From Sandaracinaceae bacterium (lineage in GTDB: Bacteria > Myxococcota_A > Polyangia > Polyangiales > Sandaracinaceae), in assembly GCA_019637095.1 (NCBI GenBank), contig JAHBWG010000058.1, positions 1 to 61,900 of the forward strand: a stretch of DNA of 61,900 nt, given 5' to 3'. A model generated the notes under the pieces. It was not told where the DNA came from. It worked only from the letters and a program-made list of their open reading frames with translations, and ran no database searches. Below are positions 26,647 through 35,475 of this stretch, in pieces. A program made the translations under genes and the position numbers. Position 1 is the stretch's first letter. Each line of letters begins with the position of its first letter.

Positions 26647-27405
26647 TCAACATGGTGCAGGCACCACAACCCTCCCGCCGCATCTACTCCCGCGGCAACA
26701 CTCGCCTTGCACAGTTTCGCCATGCTCTTCGTAGGCGTCGCGTAGGAGGGCGAGTTCGGCATCACACGCCGCCTTCTGGGCCTCGACGCGAGTCAGCTCG
26801 CGCGTGAGCTCCGCCGCGAGGGCGAGCAACGCGGCCAGGGCGCTAGCCAACCCAATGACGATGGTCCAGAGTATGAAGGACGCAGGTCCAGCGCTCAGCG
26901 CGGCGATGAAGAACACGATGAGCGCCACGAGCAGAACGACGACACCAAGCCACGCTGTCGCGACTTCTGCGATGAGGGCCTCCAGGCGGCCAGCGATCCG
27001 CGCGCACTGCGCGCAAGCAGCCTCGAGCTCGAAGTACGTCCGATCGAGTGCGATGACGCCGTGGTCGCACCGAGGGAGCACGGGGCACATCAACGGGTCG
27101 CATTCTCGAGCCGCTACGCCGGACGTTGGGTCCGGTGGCGGCAAGTCGAGGACGTGGGGGCCGCTCGAGAGCGCCTGGCTCGCGCAGTCTTCTGCCCTCG
27201 CGAAGAGCGGCAGCCGCTCGCGCGCGACGAGAAGGCTTGCCTCCTCATGGAGCGGGCAGTCCTCGAATCGCAGCTCCGCCACCGATCCACCGCTGCGATC
27301 GACGATCGAGACGCGGCGAATGCCGACGCCGCCAAGATCTCGGAATGCGAAGAGGACACGGAAGGCATCGCCGTCCGGGTGGCCAACGGAGCGGGTCTCG
27401 ATCAC
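26647..27405 (-). CDS. Cys-rich membrane protein of the inserted block
   Basis: A 252-residue protein. The GTG at 27405 was chosen because it overlaps the previous gene's stop as GTGA and has AAAGAGG just upstream; GTG at 27429 would add 8 residues. The N-terminal half is a soluble domain with many cysteines (CPLHEE, ECDPLMCPVLPRCDHG, CAQCARIAG). Two adjoining membrane helices follow (LGVVVLLVALIVFFIAAL and FILWTIVIGLASALAALLAL), then a short coiled coil and a Cys-rich tail (CCRGSRC). The family is not recognised. Translational coupling to the gene at 27402 suggests the two membrane proteins act together. Confidence 0.7.
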   Translation of the reverse strand: MIETRSVGHPDGDAFRVLFAFRDLGGVGIRRVSIVDRSGGSVAELRFEDCPLHEEASLLVARERLPLFARAEDCASQALSSGPHVLDLPPPDPTSGVAARECDPLMCPVLPRCDHGVIALDRTYFELEAACAQCARIAGRLEALIAEVATAWLGVVVLLVALIVFFIAALSAGPASFILWTIVIGLASALAALLALAAELTRELTRVEAQKAACDAELALLRDAYEEHGETVQGECCRGSRCGGRVVVPAPC

Positions 27406-28103
27406 GGTCGCCTCTTTGCGCCGGAGCACTCACAGGCAGCGGTGGTGGCCACATGAGCATGGCCCGCTAGATGGGCGCGGCCTCCGAGCTCGACCAACCG
27501 TCGAACGTCGGGCCCGAGCCCTTGCGCCAGCTGGCCCGTCAGCGCATCGAGTCGATGCGCAAGTCGTCTAGACCGCCACAGCGCCAACAGGAGAATGATC
27601 GCTGTCGCCAACACTCCGGCGCCGAGGACTTGCGCCGCGGCGCTCGACGGAGTCAGCGTCAGCAGGACGATGTCGGCCGCAAGGAGGGGTGCCGTGATCA
27701 GTGCGGCTAGCGCGGCCGCGCTAGCGAGCCGTCCACGCTGTCGCTGGACATGATCGAACTCCCCTCCGGCCCGGAGGGATTGGGCGTGCTCGCGCTCCGC
27801 TGCGCGCCGAAGTGCGAGCGCCGCTGGGTCGTACTCGAAGTCGATCGCCGCGACAGGAAGTGGGTAGGCGTCGAGCGCAGGCTGATCCGTGTCGAAGGGA
27901 GAAGGGAAGATCGGGGCGGACGTGTGCGACGACCCGTCCTCGTAGAAGAGCTCCAGGCGGACGGGGAGATCGCGGCGACTCACGTCGTACAGCGCCACGA
28001 GGGCGCCGTCGGCCGTCGCCGGACGTTCGCCAAGAGCGCGGCCGTTCGCACCCCAAACAACGATTCGCGTCGCGGCGCGTGCAGCGTACGCGGCGAAGGA
28101 CAA
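27402..28103 (-). CDS. two-helix membrane protein, probably frameshifted near its start
   Basis: The open frame gives 233 residues from a TTG. A soluble N-terminal beta domain (TRIVVWGANGRAL ... LVALYDVSRRDLPVRLELFYEDG) is followed by two membrane helices (ALAALITAPLLAADIVLLTL and VLGAGVLATAIILLLALW) and a Cys-containing tail. The true start is probably the ATG at 28174, which has GGAGG upstream and reads MQRSDDARGRLDISLYLIGVTPER in another frame. One extra base near 28104 would join it to LSFAAYAARAATR. It overlaps the next gene by GTGA. Either a fresh pseudogene or a sequencing slip. Confidence 0.6.
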   Translation of the reverse strand: MSFAAYAARAATRIVVWGANGRALGERPATADGALVALYDVSRRDLPVRLELFYEDGSSHTSAPIFPSPFDTDQPALDAYPLPVAAIDFEYDPAALALRRAAEREHAQSLRAGGEFDHVQRQRGRLASAAALAALITAPLLAADIVLLTLTPSSAAAQVLGAGVLATAIILLLALWRSRRLAHRLDALTGQLAQGLGPDVRRLVELGGRAHLAGHAHVATTAACECSGAKRRP

Positions 28104-28326
28104 CGTTCCGGGGTCACCCCGATGAGATAGAGCGAGATGTCCAGCCTCCCGCGTGCATCGTCACTGCGCTGCATGCATGCCCCCTCCGTTCGTCGATCAC
28201 CCCATGCGGGCGGTCGGTCCGGAGTATAGCACATCGTGCGGATGGAGCCGCGCACGCCCGTGTGTGCGCGACGTCTGCGCCGTCGCGCTCATGGCTCTCG
28301 CGCCCTCGCCGCCGTCACGCCGGGAC

Positions 28327-28363
28327 CGCCTTCGTCGCGCAGGTGCGCAGCCCCGCGGTGTGA
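28327..28363 (+). repeat. right direct repeat before rtcB
   Basis: Second copy of the 37-bp sequence at 24898-24934. Here it could still encode AFVAQVRSPAV and stop, that is, the end of the zinc-ribbon protein without its body. It ends 45 bases before the rtcB start. Confidence 0.9.
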
Positions 28364-28408
28364 TCGCGCGGGCACCTCGTCGCGACGCCGCGCATACTCC
28401 GCGCTCGC

Positions 28409-29950
28409 ATGGGACGGCGCGACGAGCGGAAGAAGCGCAAGCGCGCGGCGGAGACGGCGGAGACGCCGGAGAGGTCGCGGGGCTCGCGGGCGCGCGTGCT
28501 CGCGGCGGCGCCGCCGTACGCCGGGCGGCCGGTGCCGCTCGAGCGCCTCGACGCCGCGCGCTGGCGCGTGCCCAAGGTGGGTGCGATGCGCGTCGACGGG
28601 ATCGTGTACGCCGACGAGCGCCTGCTCCCCTCGATCGCGGAGGACCGCGCGCTCGAGCAGGTCGCGAACGTGGCGACGCTGCCGGGGATCGTCGGTCACT
28701 CGCTCGCGATGCCGGACATCCACTGGGGCTACGGCTTCCCGATCGGCGGCGTGGCTGCGTTCGACGAGCAGCGGGGCGGCGTGGTGAGCCCCGGCGGCGT
28801 CGGCTACGACATCAACTGCGGGGTGCGCTTGCTCGCGGCGGACGTGGGCCTCGGCGCGGTGCGTCCGCGGATCGAGGAGCTCACGCGCGCGCTCTTCGAG
28901 GCGGTGCCCGCGGGCGTCGGCGGCAAGCGCGCGGAGCTGCGCCTCTCGGATCGCGACCTCGACGACGTGATGCGCGAGGGCCTCGGCTGGGCGGTGCGCG
29001 AGGGCTTCGCGACGCCGCACGACGCGGCGCACGTCGAGGAGCGCGGCGTGATCGACGACGCGGCGCCCGCGTACGTGAGCGCTCGCGCGCGCGAGCGCGG
29101 CCTGCCGCAGCTCGGCACGCTCGGCTCGGGCAACCACTTCGCCGAGATCGGCGTGGTCGACGAGGTGTTCGCGCCTCGGGTGGCCGAGGTGTTCGGCCTC
29201 CGCGAGGGGCAAGTCACCTTGATGATCCACAGCGGCTCGCGCGGGCTCGGGCACCAGGTGTGCACCGACTCGCTCGGCGTGATGCTGCGCGCCGCGGCCG
29301 ACCACGAGATCGCGCTCGTCGATCGGCAGCTCGCGTGCGCGCCGATCCGGAGCGAGCCGGCGCAGCGCTACCTCGGCGCGATGGCCGCCGCCGCGAACTA
29401 CGCGTTCGTGAACCGGCAGGTGATGGCGCACTGGGCGCGCGTGGTCTTCGACGAGCTGCTCGGCGCGAGCCTCACGACGGTCTACGACGTCTGCCACAAC
29501 ATCGCGAAGTTCGAGCGACACGAGGTCGACGGGCGCGAGCGGCGCCTGCTCGTCCACCGCAAGGGCGCGACGCGCGCGCTGCCGGCCGGGCACCCGAGCG
29601 TGCCGCCCGCCTACGCCGACGTCGGCCAGCCGGTGATCATCCCCGGCGACATGGGCCGCTACTCGTTCGTGCTCGCCGGCGCGGCGGGCTCGCGCGACAC
29701 GTTCGGCTCCGCGTGCCACGGCGCCGGCCGCCTGCTCAGCCGCTCCGAGGCCAAGCGCCGCGGCAGCGGCGAGCACGCGCGCGAGCTGCGCGAGATGGGG
29801 GTGTTCGTGATGGGCGCGTCGAAGGCCACCGTCGTCGAGGAGATGCCCTTCGCGTACAAGGACGTCGCCGACGTGGTCGAGGTCGTCGCCGCCGGCGGGC
29901 TCGCCTCGCGGGTCGCGCGCATCCGCCCGCTCGGCTGCGTGAAGGGCTGA
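28409..29950 (+). CDS. rtcB: RNA-splicing ligase RtcB
   Basis: A 513-residue RtcB, the GTP- and Mn-dependent ligase that joins 2',3'-cyclic phosphate (or 3'-phosphate) RNA ends to 5'-OH ends. All active-site blocks are present: GYDINCGVRLL (Asp134, Cys137), GSGNHFAE (His243), HSGSRGLGHQ (His274), YDVCHN (His363), HRKGATRA, and the guanylylated histidine in SACHGAGR (His437). The first 35 residues are a basic tail (RRDERKKRKR) that may contact RNA. Archease lies upstream. No RtcR-type sigma-54 activator or RtcA is visible, so regulation differs from the E. coli rtc operon. Confidence 0.97.
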   Translation: MGRRDERKKRKRAAETAETPERSRGSRARVLAAAPPYAGRPVPLERLDAARWRVPKVGAMRVDGIVYADERLLPSIAEDRALEQVANVATLPGIVGHSLAMPDIHWGYGFPIGGVAAFDEQRGGVVSPGGVGYDINCGVRLLAADVGLGAVRPRIEELTRALFEAVPAGVGGKRAELRLSDRDLDDVMREGLGWAVREGFATPHDAAHVEERGVIDDAAPAYVSARARERGLPQLGTLGSGNHFAEIGVVDEVFAPRVAEVFGLREGQVTLMIHSGSRGLGHQVCTDSLGVMLRAAADHEIALVDRQLACAPIRSEPAQRYLGAMAAAANYAFVNRQVMAHWARVVFDELLGASLTTVYDVCHNIAKFERHEVDGRERRLLVHRKGATRALPAGHPSVPPAYADVGQPVIIPGDMGRYSFVLAGAAGSRDTFGSACHGAGRLLSRSEAKRRGSGEHARELREMGVFVMGASKATVVEEMPFAYKDVADVVEVVAAGGLASRVARIRPLGCVKG

Positions 29951-29955
29951 GGGCG

Positions 29956-31410
29956 CTACGGCGCCGGCTTCTTCTGCGCGGTCACCACGACCTCGTGGTC
30001 GTCGCGGATCACGAGGTCCGCCGGCGGGTTCACCACGAAGCTCTCCTCGTGGCGCGCCCCCTCGCGCCGCTTCGGCTTCTTCTCCGCGACCGCGAGGAGC
30101 GTCGCGTCGTCTTGCTCCTTCAGGTACGCCATCGCGTCGGCGACCGTCATCCCGACGATCGCGGCCGGCGCCGGCACCTTGAACAGCTGCTGCCCGTGGC
30201 GCGCGGTGAGGATCTCGGAGATCACCGGCACCATCCCGCGGTTCTTCACCACGTTCGCCATCATCCCGCCGACGTAGGCGTCGGCGACGATGATGTCCTC
30301 GACGCCCGCGTCGCGCAGGCTCCCCTCGTTCTCGGCGTCGAGGAGCTGCACCGTCGTGTGGATGTTCGCGTTGAGCTTCTCGACGAGCATCGCCGCGAGC
30401 ACCGTGCGCGCGTCGCGGTCCTGCGTCGTGCGCTCGGTGCGGCTCGTGTCCGCGAGGATCACCGCGAACGCCGCGCGCTCGATGCCCGCCTTGCGCAGCA
30501 CCGTCGACTTGGTGAAGTCGCCCCGCAGCACGTGCGCCTGGTGCGTGTGGTCGCCGAGCAGCGTCTCGTCGAGCTCCTCGCTCTCCGTGATGATCACGAC
30601 CTGTCGCTTGTGGCTGCTGTGGAGCAGGAGCTCCGCGATGAACTCCTTGCCCGCGTTGTTCCAGCCGCAGACGACGACGTGCCCCTCCAGCTCCTCGAGC
30701 TCCATGCGCCGGTACCTCAACTTTCTGAGCGAGTCGATCATCACGGCGGAGACCGTGCCGGTGAAGAACGCGAAGAGCGTCATGCCGCCCAGCATCAGCG
30801 CGAGCGTCACCATGCGGCCCAGCCGCGTCTGCGGCGTCGCGAGCGTAGGCTCGTTGGCCGCGACGGTCATCACCGCGTACCAGAACGAGTGCTCGAAGTC
30901 CTCGAAGCCCTCCGTGTCGCGGCTCTCCGCGAAGCGGATCGAGAACGCCCCCATCAGCACCACGACGACGACGATCAGCGCGCCGAAGAAGTACTCCTGC
31001 TTCACGTACGCGAGGGCGCTCGAGTACTGCCGCGCGTGCTGCGTCAGCGTCGCGCCCAGCCGGAACAGCCGTAGGAGCCGCAGCACCCGCAGCATGCGGA
31101 AGGCGCGCAAGAGCGGCAGCACCGCGAGGATGTCGATCCAATAGCGCCGGAAGAAGCGCCGCTTGCGCTTCTCGACCCAGAACCGCAGCGCGAGCTCGAC
31201 GACGAAGATCCAGGTCACCACGTCGTTCGCGATCGCGACGACGTCCCGCTGCGGCGAGCCTGCCTCGAGGGACGCCTCGAACAAGAGCAGGCCGACGCTG
31301 AGCGCGATGAGCAACGCCACGACCGTCTCGGTGAGCGGGTGCTCGATCGCCCGCTCCACCCGCGCGCGCAGCGACGTCTCCTCCTGCGACGGCCTCACCG
31401 CCGGCATCAT
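29956..31410 (-). CDS. six-helix cation channel with RCK domain and atypical filter
   Basis: A 484-residue protein starting at the ATG at 31410. It has six membrane helices with an Arg-rich S4 (LRAFRMLRVLRLLRLFRLG, about 101-119), a pore helix HSFWYAVM, then RCK/TrkA-N (HVVVCGWNNAGKEF, near 244-257) and TrkA-C-like domains that bind nucleotides or ions. The architecture is that of a voltage-gated K+ channel, but the selectivity filter reads T-V-A-A-N-E-P (182-188) instead of TVGYGD. Both filter glycines that shape K+ sites are absent, so ion selectivity must differ or be lost. It is convergent with rtcB, six bases away. Confidence 0.88.
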   Translation of the reverse strand: MMPAVRPSQEETSLRARVERAIEHPLTETVVALLIALSVGLLLFEASLEAGSPQRDVVAIANDVVTWIFVVELALRFWVEKRKRRFFRRYWIDILAVLPLLRAFRMLRVLRLLRLFRLGATLTQHARQYSSALAYVKQEYFFGALIVVVVVLMGAFSIRFAESRDTEGFEDFEHSFWYAVMTVAANEPTLATPQTRLGRMVTLALMLGGMTLFAFFTGTVSAVMIDSLRKLRYRRMELEELEGHVVVCGWNNAGKEFIAELLLHSSHKRQVVIITESEELDETLLGDHTHQAHVLRGDFTKSTVLRKAGIERAAFAVILADTSRTERTTQDRDARTVLAAMLVEKLNANIHTTVQLLDAENEGSLRDAGVEDIIVADAYVGGMMANVVKNRGMVPVISEILTARHGQQLFKVPAPAAIVGMTVADAMAYLKEQDDATLLAVAEKKPKRREGARHEESFVVNPPADLVIRDDHEVVVTAQKKPAP

Positions 31411-31487
31411 ACGGCACCGCGATCGGTCGGGACGGACGCAACCGTCCGTCCCGCGGCGCCGCCCGCGATCGCGGCGTGGGCGTGGGA

Positions 31488-31625
31488 TCACTCGGCGCCG
31501 GGACCGCCGTACACGAGCCGGACGATCTGCCCGCCGTAGGGGATGTAGGTGCTCGGCGCTCCGATCAGCGCGTGCGCGTAGCCGTCTGCGTAGAAGCCAC
31601 CGTTCTGCGCCACGTACCTCTCGCT
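31488..31625 (-). pseudogene. C-terminal remnant, FG-GAP-like
   Basis: A 45-residue tail ending in a stop at 31488 contains GFYADGYAHALIGAPST and GQIVRLVYGGPGAE, the pattern of integrin-type FG-GAP repeats (DGYADALIGAP). Nothing upstream continues it in any frame, so it looks like the stump of a deleted gene. Confidence 0.35.
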
Positions 31626-31914
31626 CGAGGCTCCTCCGCCGGGGATCGGATCCGCGCGCCGAGGGCGCCCAGGACGTCGAGCGCGAGGGCGCGTCGCCCG
31701 ATCACGATGCGCCGCCCACCGAGCGCGAGTCCCCTCCGCGGGCTGATGGCCGAGGCCGACCGCGCGCGCCGCGACGACCTCGGCCGCGCGGAAGGGGCGG
31801 GCCGCGCGCGGGTCCTCGCGCTCGTGATCGCCGACTTCGTCGAGCGTTCTGTCGTTCGGCCTTGCGTCGCACGGCGTCTTCGGTGGACCTCGGCCGCAGC
31901 AGAAGAGAAGGCTG
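31626..31914. other. no recognisable gene
   Basis: Between the FG-GAP-like stump and the broken lipoprotein gene the frames are Arg/Ala-rich without convincing structure. One plus-strand stretch (LVIADFVERSVV, near 31815-31860) looks protein-like but has no start or partner. Probably decayed sequence. Confidence 0.3.
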
Positions 31915-33228
31915 ATGCGCGGGTCCGTTGGGGTGCTCGGGTGGTGCGCGGTGTTGGTTCTCGTGACGGCCTGCGGGGAGATCCCGCGGCGCCAGATGCT
32001 GGTGGCGGCGCGGACGCGTCGATGGACCGAGACGCGGGGGCGATGGGCACGGAGCTCCGGGTCCGGGTCCTCGACCTCCTCGGTCCCGTGGACGGCGCGA
32101 CCGTCACCGCCGTGCACGCGGCGGGCGGGGCGGTGTCCGCGACGACGGGCGCGGACGGACGCGCCACGCTCGCGGGGGTGCTCGAGGACGACGTCCTGCA
32201 CACGACGGCGGACGGCCGCCTCCCGTTCACGTTCACCCGGATCCCCAACCGTGACGAGGCCGCGTACTTCGACGGCGAAGGCACGTTGTCGCTCCGCGTC
32301 TTCCGGCGGGTCAGCGACCTCTCGCGCGTCACCGTGCGCGGCGCGTTCTCCAACGGGGACGCGGCCGCCGACTGGCGCATCGTGAGCCCGACTCCGTTCG
32401 TCGGTTCGGCGTTCGCGGGCCCCGCGGACTACGAGATCATGGTGTCTGCCGGCGAAGCGTCGGTGGCGACGGTGCTCGAGTTCGACGTCAACCCGTGCCG
32501 ATCGGCGCGCGCGCCGGACGCAACGCGGTGATCACCACGGGCCGGCTGTTCTCGATCCCGGCGACCACGAGCGAGGTGACGCTGGACATCGATCTAGCGG
32601 TGGACGCCCAGCCCATCCACACCGCGACCGGGACGTTCCCGATCCCGACGGCCCCTCACGCGATGCACGAGCGCGGCGCGGGCTTCTTCGTGGTCCAGTC
32701 GCTCGTGCAGCGCGGCTGGTTCCTCGGCGAGAGCGGCTTCGTCGAGGCGGACGACGCGAACACCCGCTTCCGCTACGAGGCGAGCTGGATGGCCCCTTCG
32801 GAGGTCACGCGCCCGATCACGACCTACTCGATCGTCGCGGACACGACCTCGGTCGCCACGACGCTGGACGGGTACCCGGCGGGCGGCGATCAGGCCGTCA
32901 CGTTCCTCGACCTGATCGAGGTCACGACGCCCGACCTCTTCACGACCTGGCGCCCGGGCGAGCCCGCGACGGTGGCGGGGCTCGCGCCGACCAGCGAGCT
33001 GCTGATCGAGCTCTCCGCGCCGCCCGCGGAGCCCGCGGTGCAGCCCGACTGGGTCGTGATCGTGCCGCGCGGCGCGCCGGTTCGTCTCCCCGCTCCTCCG
33101 CCGGGAGGTGTCGGCGCGACCACCCTCTCGGCGCGCCCCACCGCCTGCGAGCGGGAAGCGTCGCGGGCGAGTTCCTCGCCTTCTGCCGCCGCGCGGCGAC
33201 CGGGCAGGCGCGGGACGTCGAGCTCTGA
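31915..33228 (+). pseudogene. lipoprotein gene broken by three single-base shifts
   Basis: The gene starts with a clear lipoprotein leader (MRGSVGVLGWCAVLVLVTACG). After a shift near 31975-31978 (run GGGG) it continues as DPAAPDAGGGADASMDRDAG and a carboxypeptidase-regulatory-like beta domain (VDGATVTAVHAAGGAVSATTG). After a shift near 32494 it continues from VPIGARAGRNAV. After a third shift near 33135 it ends RLRAGSVAGEFLAFC and RRAATGQARDVEL, stop at 33226-33228. Each shift is repaired by adding one base in a G/C run. The protein would be about 435 residues. Three shifts in the same direction fit either decay or homopolymer under-calling in the assembly. Confidence 0.7.
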
Positions 33229-33356
33229 TCACACGTCCCGAGGCGCATGAGGAGCGCGCCTGTCGTCCTCGCCGAGGTCGCGCCGCTCCGGGGCTGGCGT
33301 CCGCCTCGCCTCGTGCGATCTCGACGACGTGGAAGTCCGCGTCGTGAGGTGCGCGA

Positions 33357-35294
33357 TCACTCGCGCAGGTCGAACGACTCGGTGACGTGCTCTCCCGGGC
33401 CGACGCGGACGGTGCGGTGGTGTTCCTGCCCGTCGCGGTCGACCAGGCGCAGGCGCACGCTCCCGCTCGGCACCTCGACGCGGCCGATCGGCGTCGTGCC
33501 GAGCAGGCGCCGCCCGACGTACACCTTCGACCACGGGCGCGTGTTGAGCGAGAGCGCGCCCGGCGCGTTGGCCGGCGGGCGCGTGCCGCTCTGCGCGACG
33601 CGGCGGAGGTCCGCGGTGAGCGCGGCGCGCCGCCCGGCGACCACCACCACGCGCCCTTCGTAGTCGTGGTGGCCCTCGAGCCGCACGCGCACGCGGTGCT
33701 CGCCCGCCTCGACGAGCCCGATGTCGAGCGGCGTCCGGCCCGCGACGTCGCGGCCGTCGAGCGAGACGAGCGCGCCGGGCGGATCGCTCTCGATGTACAC
33801 CGAGCCGGTCGTCGCCGAGATCGCGCCCTCGACGTCGATCAGGGGCACGTCGCCCGTCGAGCGCGGGGCGGTGTCGAGGGGCGGCGTCGCGGAGGAGTCG
33901 ATGCGCGGCGTCCCGGGGAACGTCGCCGACGGGTCGCTCACCGCGAACGGCTCGCCCCCCTCGCGCGCGCTGAACATCCAGAACGCGCCGCCGCCGAGCC
34001 CGGCCGCGCCGAGCAGGCACACGAGCCCGGCCGCGACGACGAGCCCGAGCGCGATCACCATCCCGCTCCGCCGCTTCTTCGGCGCGGGCGGCGGTACCGA
34101 GCGCGCGGGCAGCGCCATGGCGTCGCGCGGCGTCGCGCCCGGCGGCGCGGAGCGCGGCCCCGGGTCGATCGACTCCTGCGACGACGGCGGGTGCGACGGC
34201 ACCTGACCCGCGCGCGTGTCGAGGATCGGCCCGTCGCGCAGCTCCTCCGGGAAGAGCGCCGTCACGTACTCGCTCAGCCGCGCCGACGTCACGAACGTGC
34301 CGCGCGACGCGATCACCTGCTCGAGCGCCATCTGCATCTCGCCCGCGGTCTGGTAGCGCCGCTCGGGCTGCTTCATCAGCGCGCGCTCCGTGACCACCGC
34401 GAGCGCCTCGGGCGCGTCGTGCCGCCGCATCAAGAGATCGGGCGTCGGGTCGCCGACGATCTTCGTCATCGTCTCGAACTCGGTCTTGCGGCGGAACGGG
34501 TTCTTGCCGGCGACCGCCTCGAACAAGCAGATGCCGAGCGCGAAGATGTCGGCGCGCGCGTCGATCGGCTCGCCGACGCACTGCTGCGGCGACATGTACG
34601 CGAACTTGCCCTTGATCACGCCGGCCTCGGTCCGCGTGCTGTGGCTCGTCGCCTTCGCGATGCCGAAGTCGAGCAGCTTCACGACGCCGTCGAAGCTCAC
34701 CATCACGTTCTGCGGGCTCACGTCGCGGTGCACGATGCCGAGCGGCTCGCCGCCCGCGTCGGTCGCGCGGTGCGCGTAGTCGAGCGCCTCGGCGACCTGC
34801 GCGATGATGCGCGCGGCGATCTCGATCGGGATGCCGCCGTGATCTCGCGCGCGGCGGATGATCTTCGAGAGCGGGACGCCGTTGACCCACTCCATCGCGA
34901 GGTAGTAGGTGCCCTCCGCCTCGCCGAACGAGTAGACGTGGCAGATGTGCGGGTGGTTGAGCTGCATCGCGAGGCGCGCCTCGTCGCGGAACATGTCGAC
35001 GAAGTGCGGGTCCTCCGCGACGTGCGGGAGCACGCGCTTGACCACCACCATGCGGCGCGCGCCGTCCCCGCCGAGCTCGCGCGCGAGGAAGATCTCCGCC
35101 ATGCCGCCATACGCGATGCGGCCGAGCAGCTCGTAGTTGCCGTAGGTCGCGATCTTCGGGACGTCGAGCAGGGTGATGCGCTCGAAGTCGTTCGAGTCGA
35201 GCGCGAGCTCCCCCAAGGCGAGCGGAATCCCCGCGAGCTCTTCGTCGATCGCGGTGCGCGTAGCCGGGGAGCGGGATTGGTCGTCGAAGCTCAT
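33357..35294 (-). CDS. Ser/Thr protein kinase with two PEGA domains
   Basis: A 645-residue kinase starting at the ATG at 35294. The kinase domain (about 50-330) has IAYGGMAEIF, VVVKRV, HRDVSPQNVMV and DFGIAKA. HRDVSPQN in place of HRDLKPEN is a hallmark of one large myxobacterial kinase subfamily. A Pro-rich linker leads to one membrane helix (about 410-440, MVIALGLVVAAGLVCLLGAA). Outside the membrane are two PEGA-type repeats (VYIESDPPGALVSLDG and LSLNTRPWSKVYVGRR), which often bind cell-wall or surface ligands. Its upstream region carries a dispersed repeat at 35476. Substrates unknown. Confidence 0.92.
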   Translation of the reverse strand: MSFDDQSRSPATRTAIDEELAGIPLALGELALDSNDFERITLLDVPKIATYGNYELLGRIAYGGMAEIFLARELGGDGARRMVVVKRVLPHVAEDPHFVDMFRDEARLAMQLNHPHICHVYSFGEAEGTYYLAMEWVNGVPLSKIIRRARDHGGIPIEIAARIIAQVAEALDYAHRATDAGGEPLGIVHRDVSPQNVMVSFDGVVKLLDFGIAKATSHSTRTEAGVIKGKFAYMSPQQCVGEPIDARADIFALGICLFEAVAGKNPFRRKTEFETMTKIVGDPTPDLLMRRHDAPEALAVVTERALMKQPERRYQTAGEMQMALEQVIASRGTFVTSARLSEYVTALFPEELRDGPILDTRAGQVPSHPPSSQESIDPGPRSAPPGATPRDAMALPARSVPPPAPKKRRSGMVIALGLVVAAGLVCLLGAAGLGGGAFWMFSAREGGEPFAVSDPSATFPGTPRIDSSATPPLDTAPRSTGDVPLIDVEGAISATTGSVYIESDPPGALVSLDGRDVAGRTPLDIGLVEAGEHRVRVRLEGHHDYEGRVVVVAGRRAALTADLRRVAQSGTRPPANAPGALSLNTRPWSKVYVGRRLLGTTPIGRVEVPSGSVRLRLVDRDGQEHHRTVRVGPGEHVTESFDLRE

Positions 35295-35475
35295 CGCGCG
35301 GTCGGGGCCTGGCCGAGTATAGCCTCCGCGCCCCGCGGAGCCGCCCGTGACGGTCGCGTGACCCGATCGGGGCTCCGCTCGCGTCGCGCCGCTCGCGCAA
35401 TGGTGTCCATGGTCTCCTGGCCCGCCCCCGCTCGTTCTCGACACTGCCCCGTCGGGAGACGATCACCCGGGCTCG
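35295..35475. other. intergenic, no gene seen
   Basis: Upstream region of the PEGA kinase, up to the dispersed repeat. Only GC-rich frames without structure are present. A GAGTATAGCC stretch near 35313 (GGCTATACTC read towards the kinase) may hold its promoter. Confidence 0.3.

Larger units (their letters stand above)
24935..28363. other. inserted 3.4-kb block between archease/zinc-ribbon and rtcB
   Basis: The block is bounded by 37-bp direct repeats and holds a decayed gene fragment plus three minus-strand genes with clearly weaker third-position G/C bias than the flanks. Removing it (keeping one repeat) would leave archease, the zinc-ribbon gene and rtcB in tight succession. No integrase or transposase is visible inside, so the mechanism is open. 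Confidence 0.6.

Noticed and set aside
24935-28363. The inserted block as a prophage or integrative element
   Set aside because: No integrase, excisionase, replication or structural gene is recognisable, so only the direct repeats and composition support an insertion.
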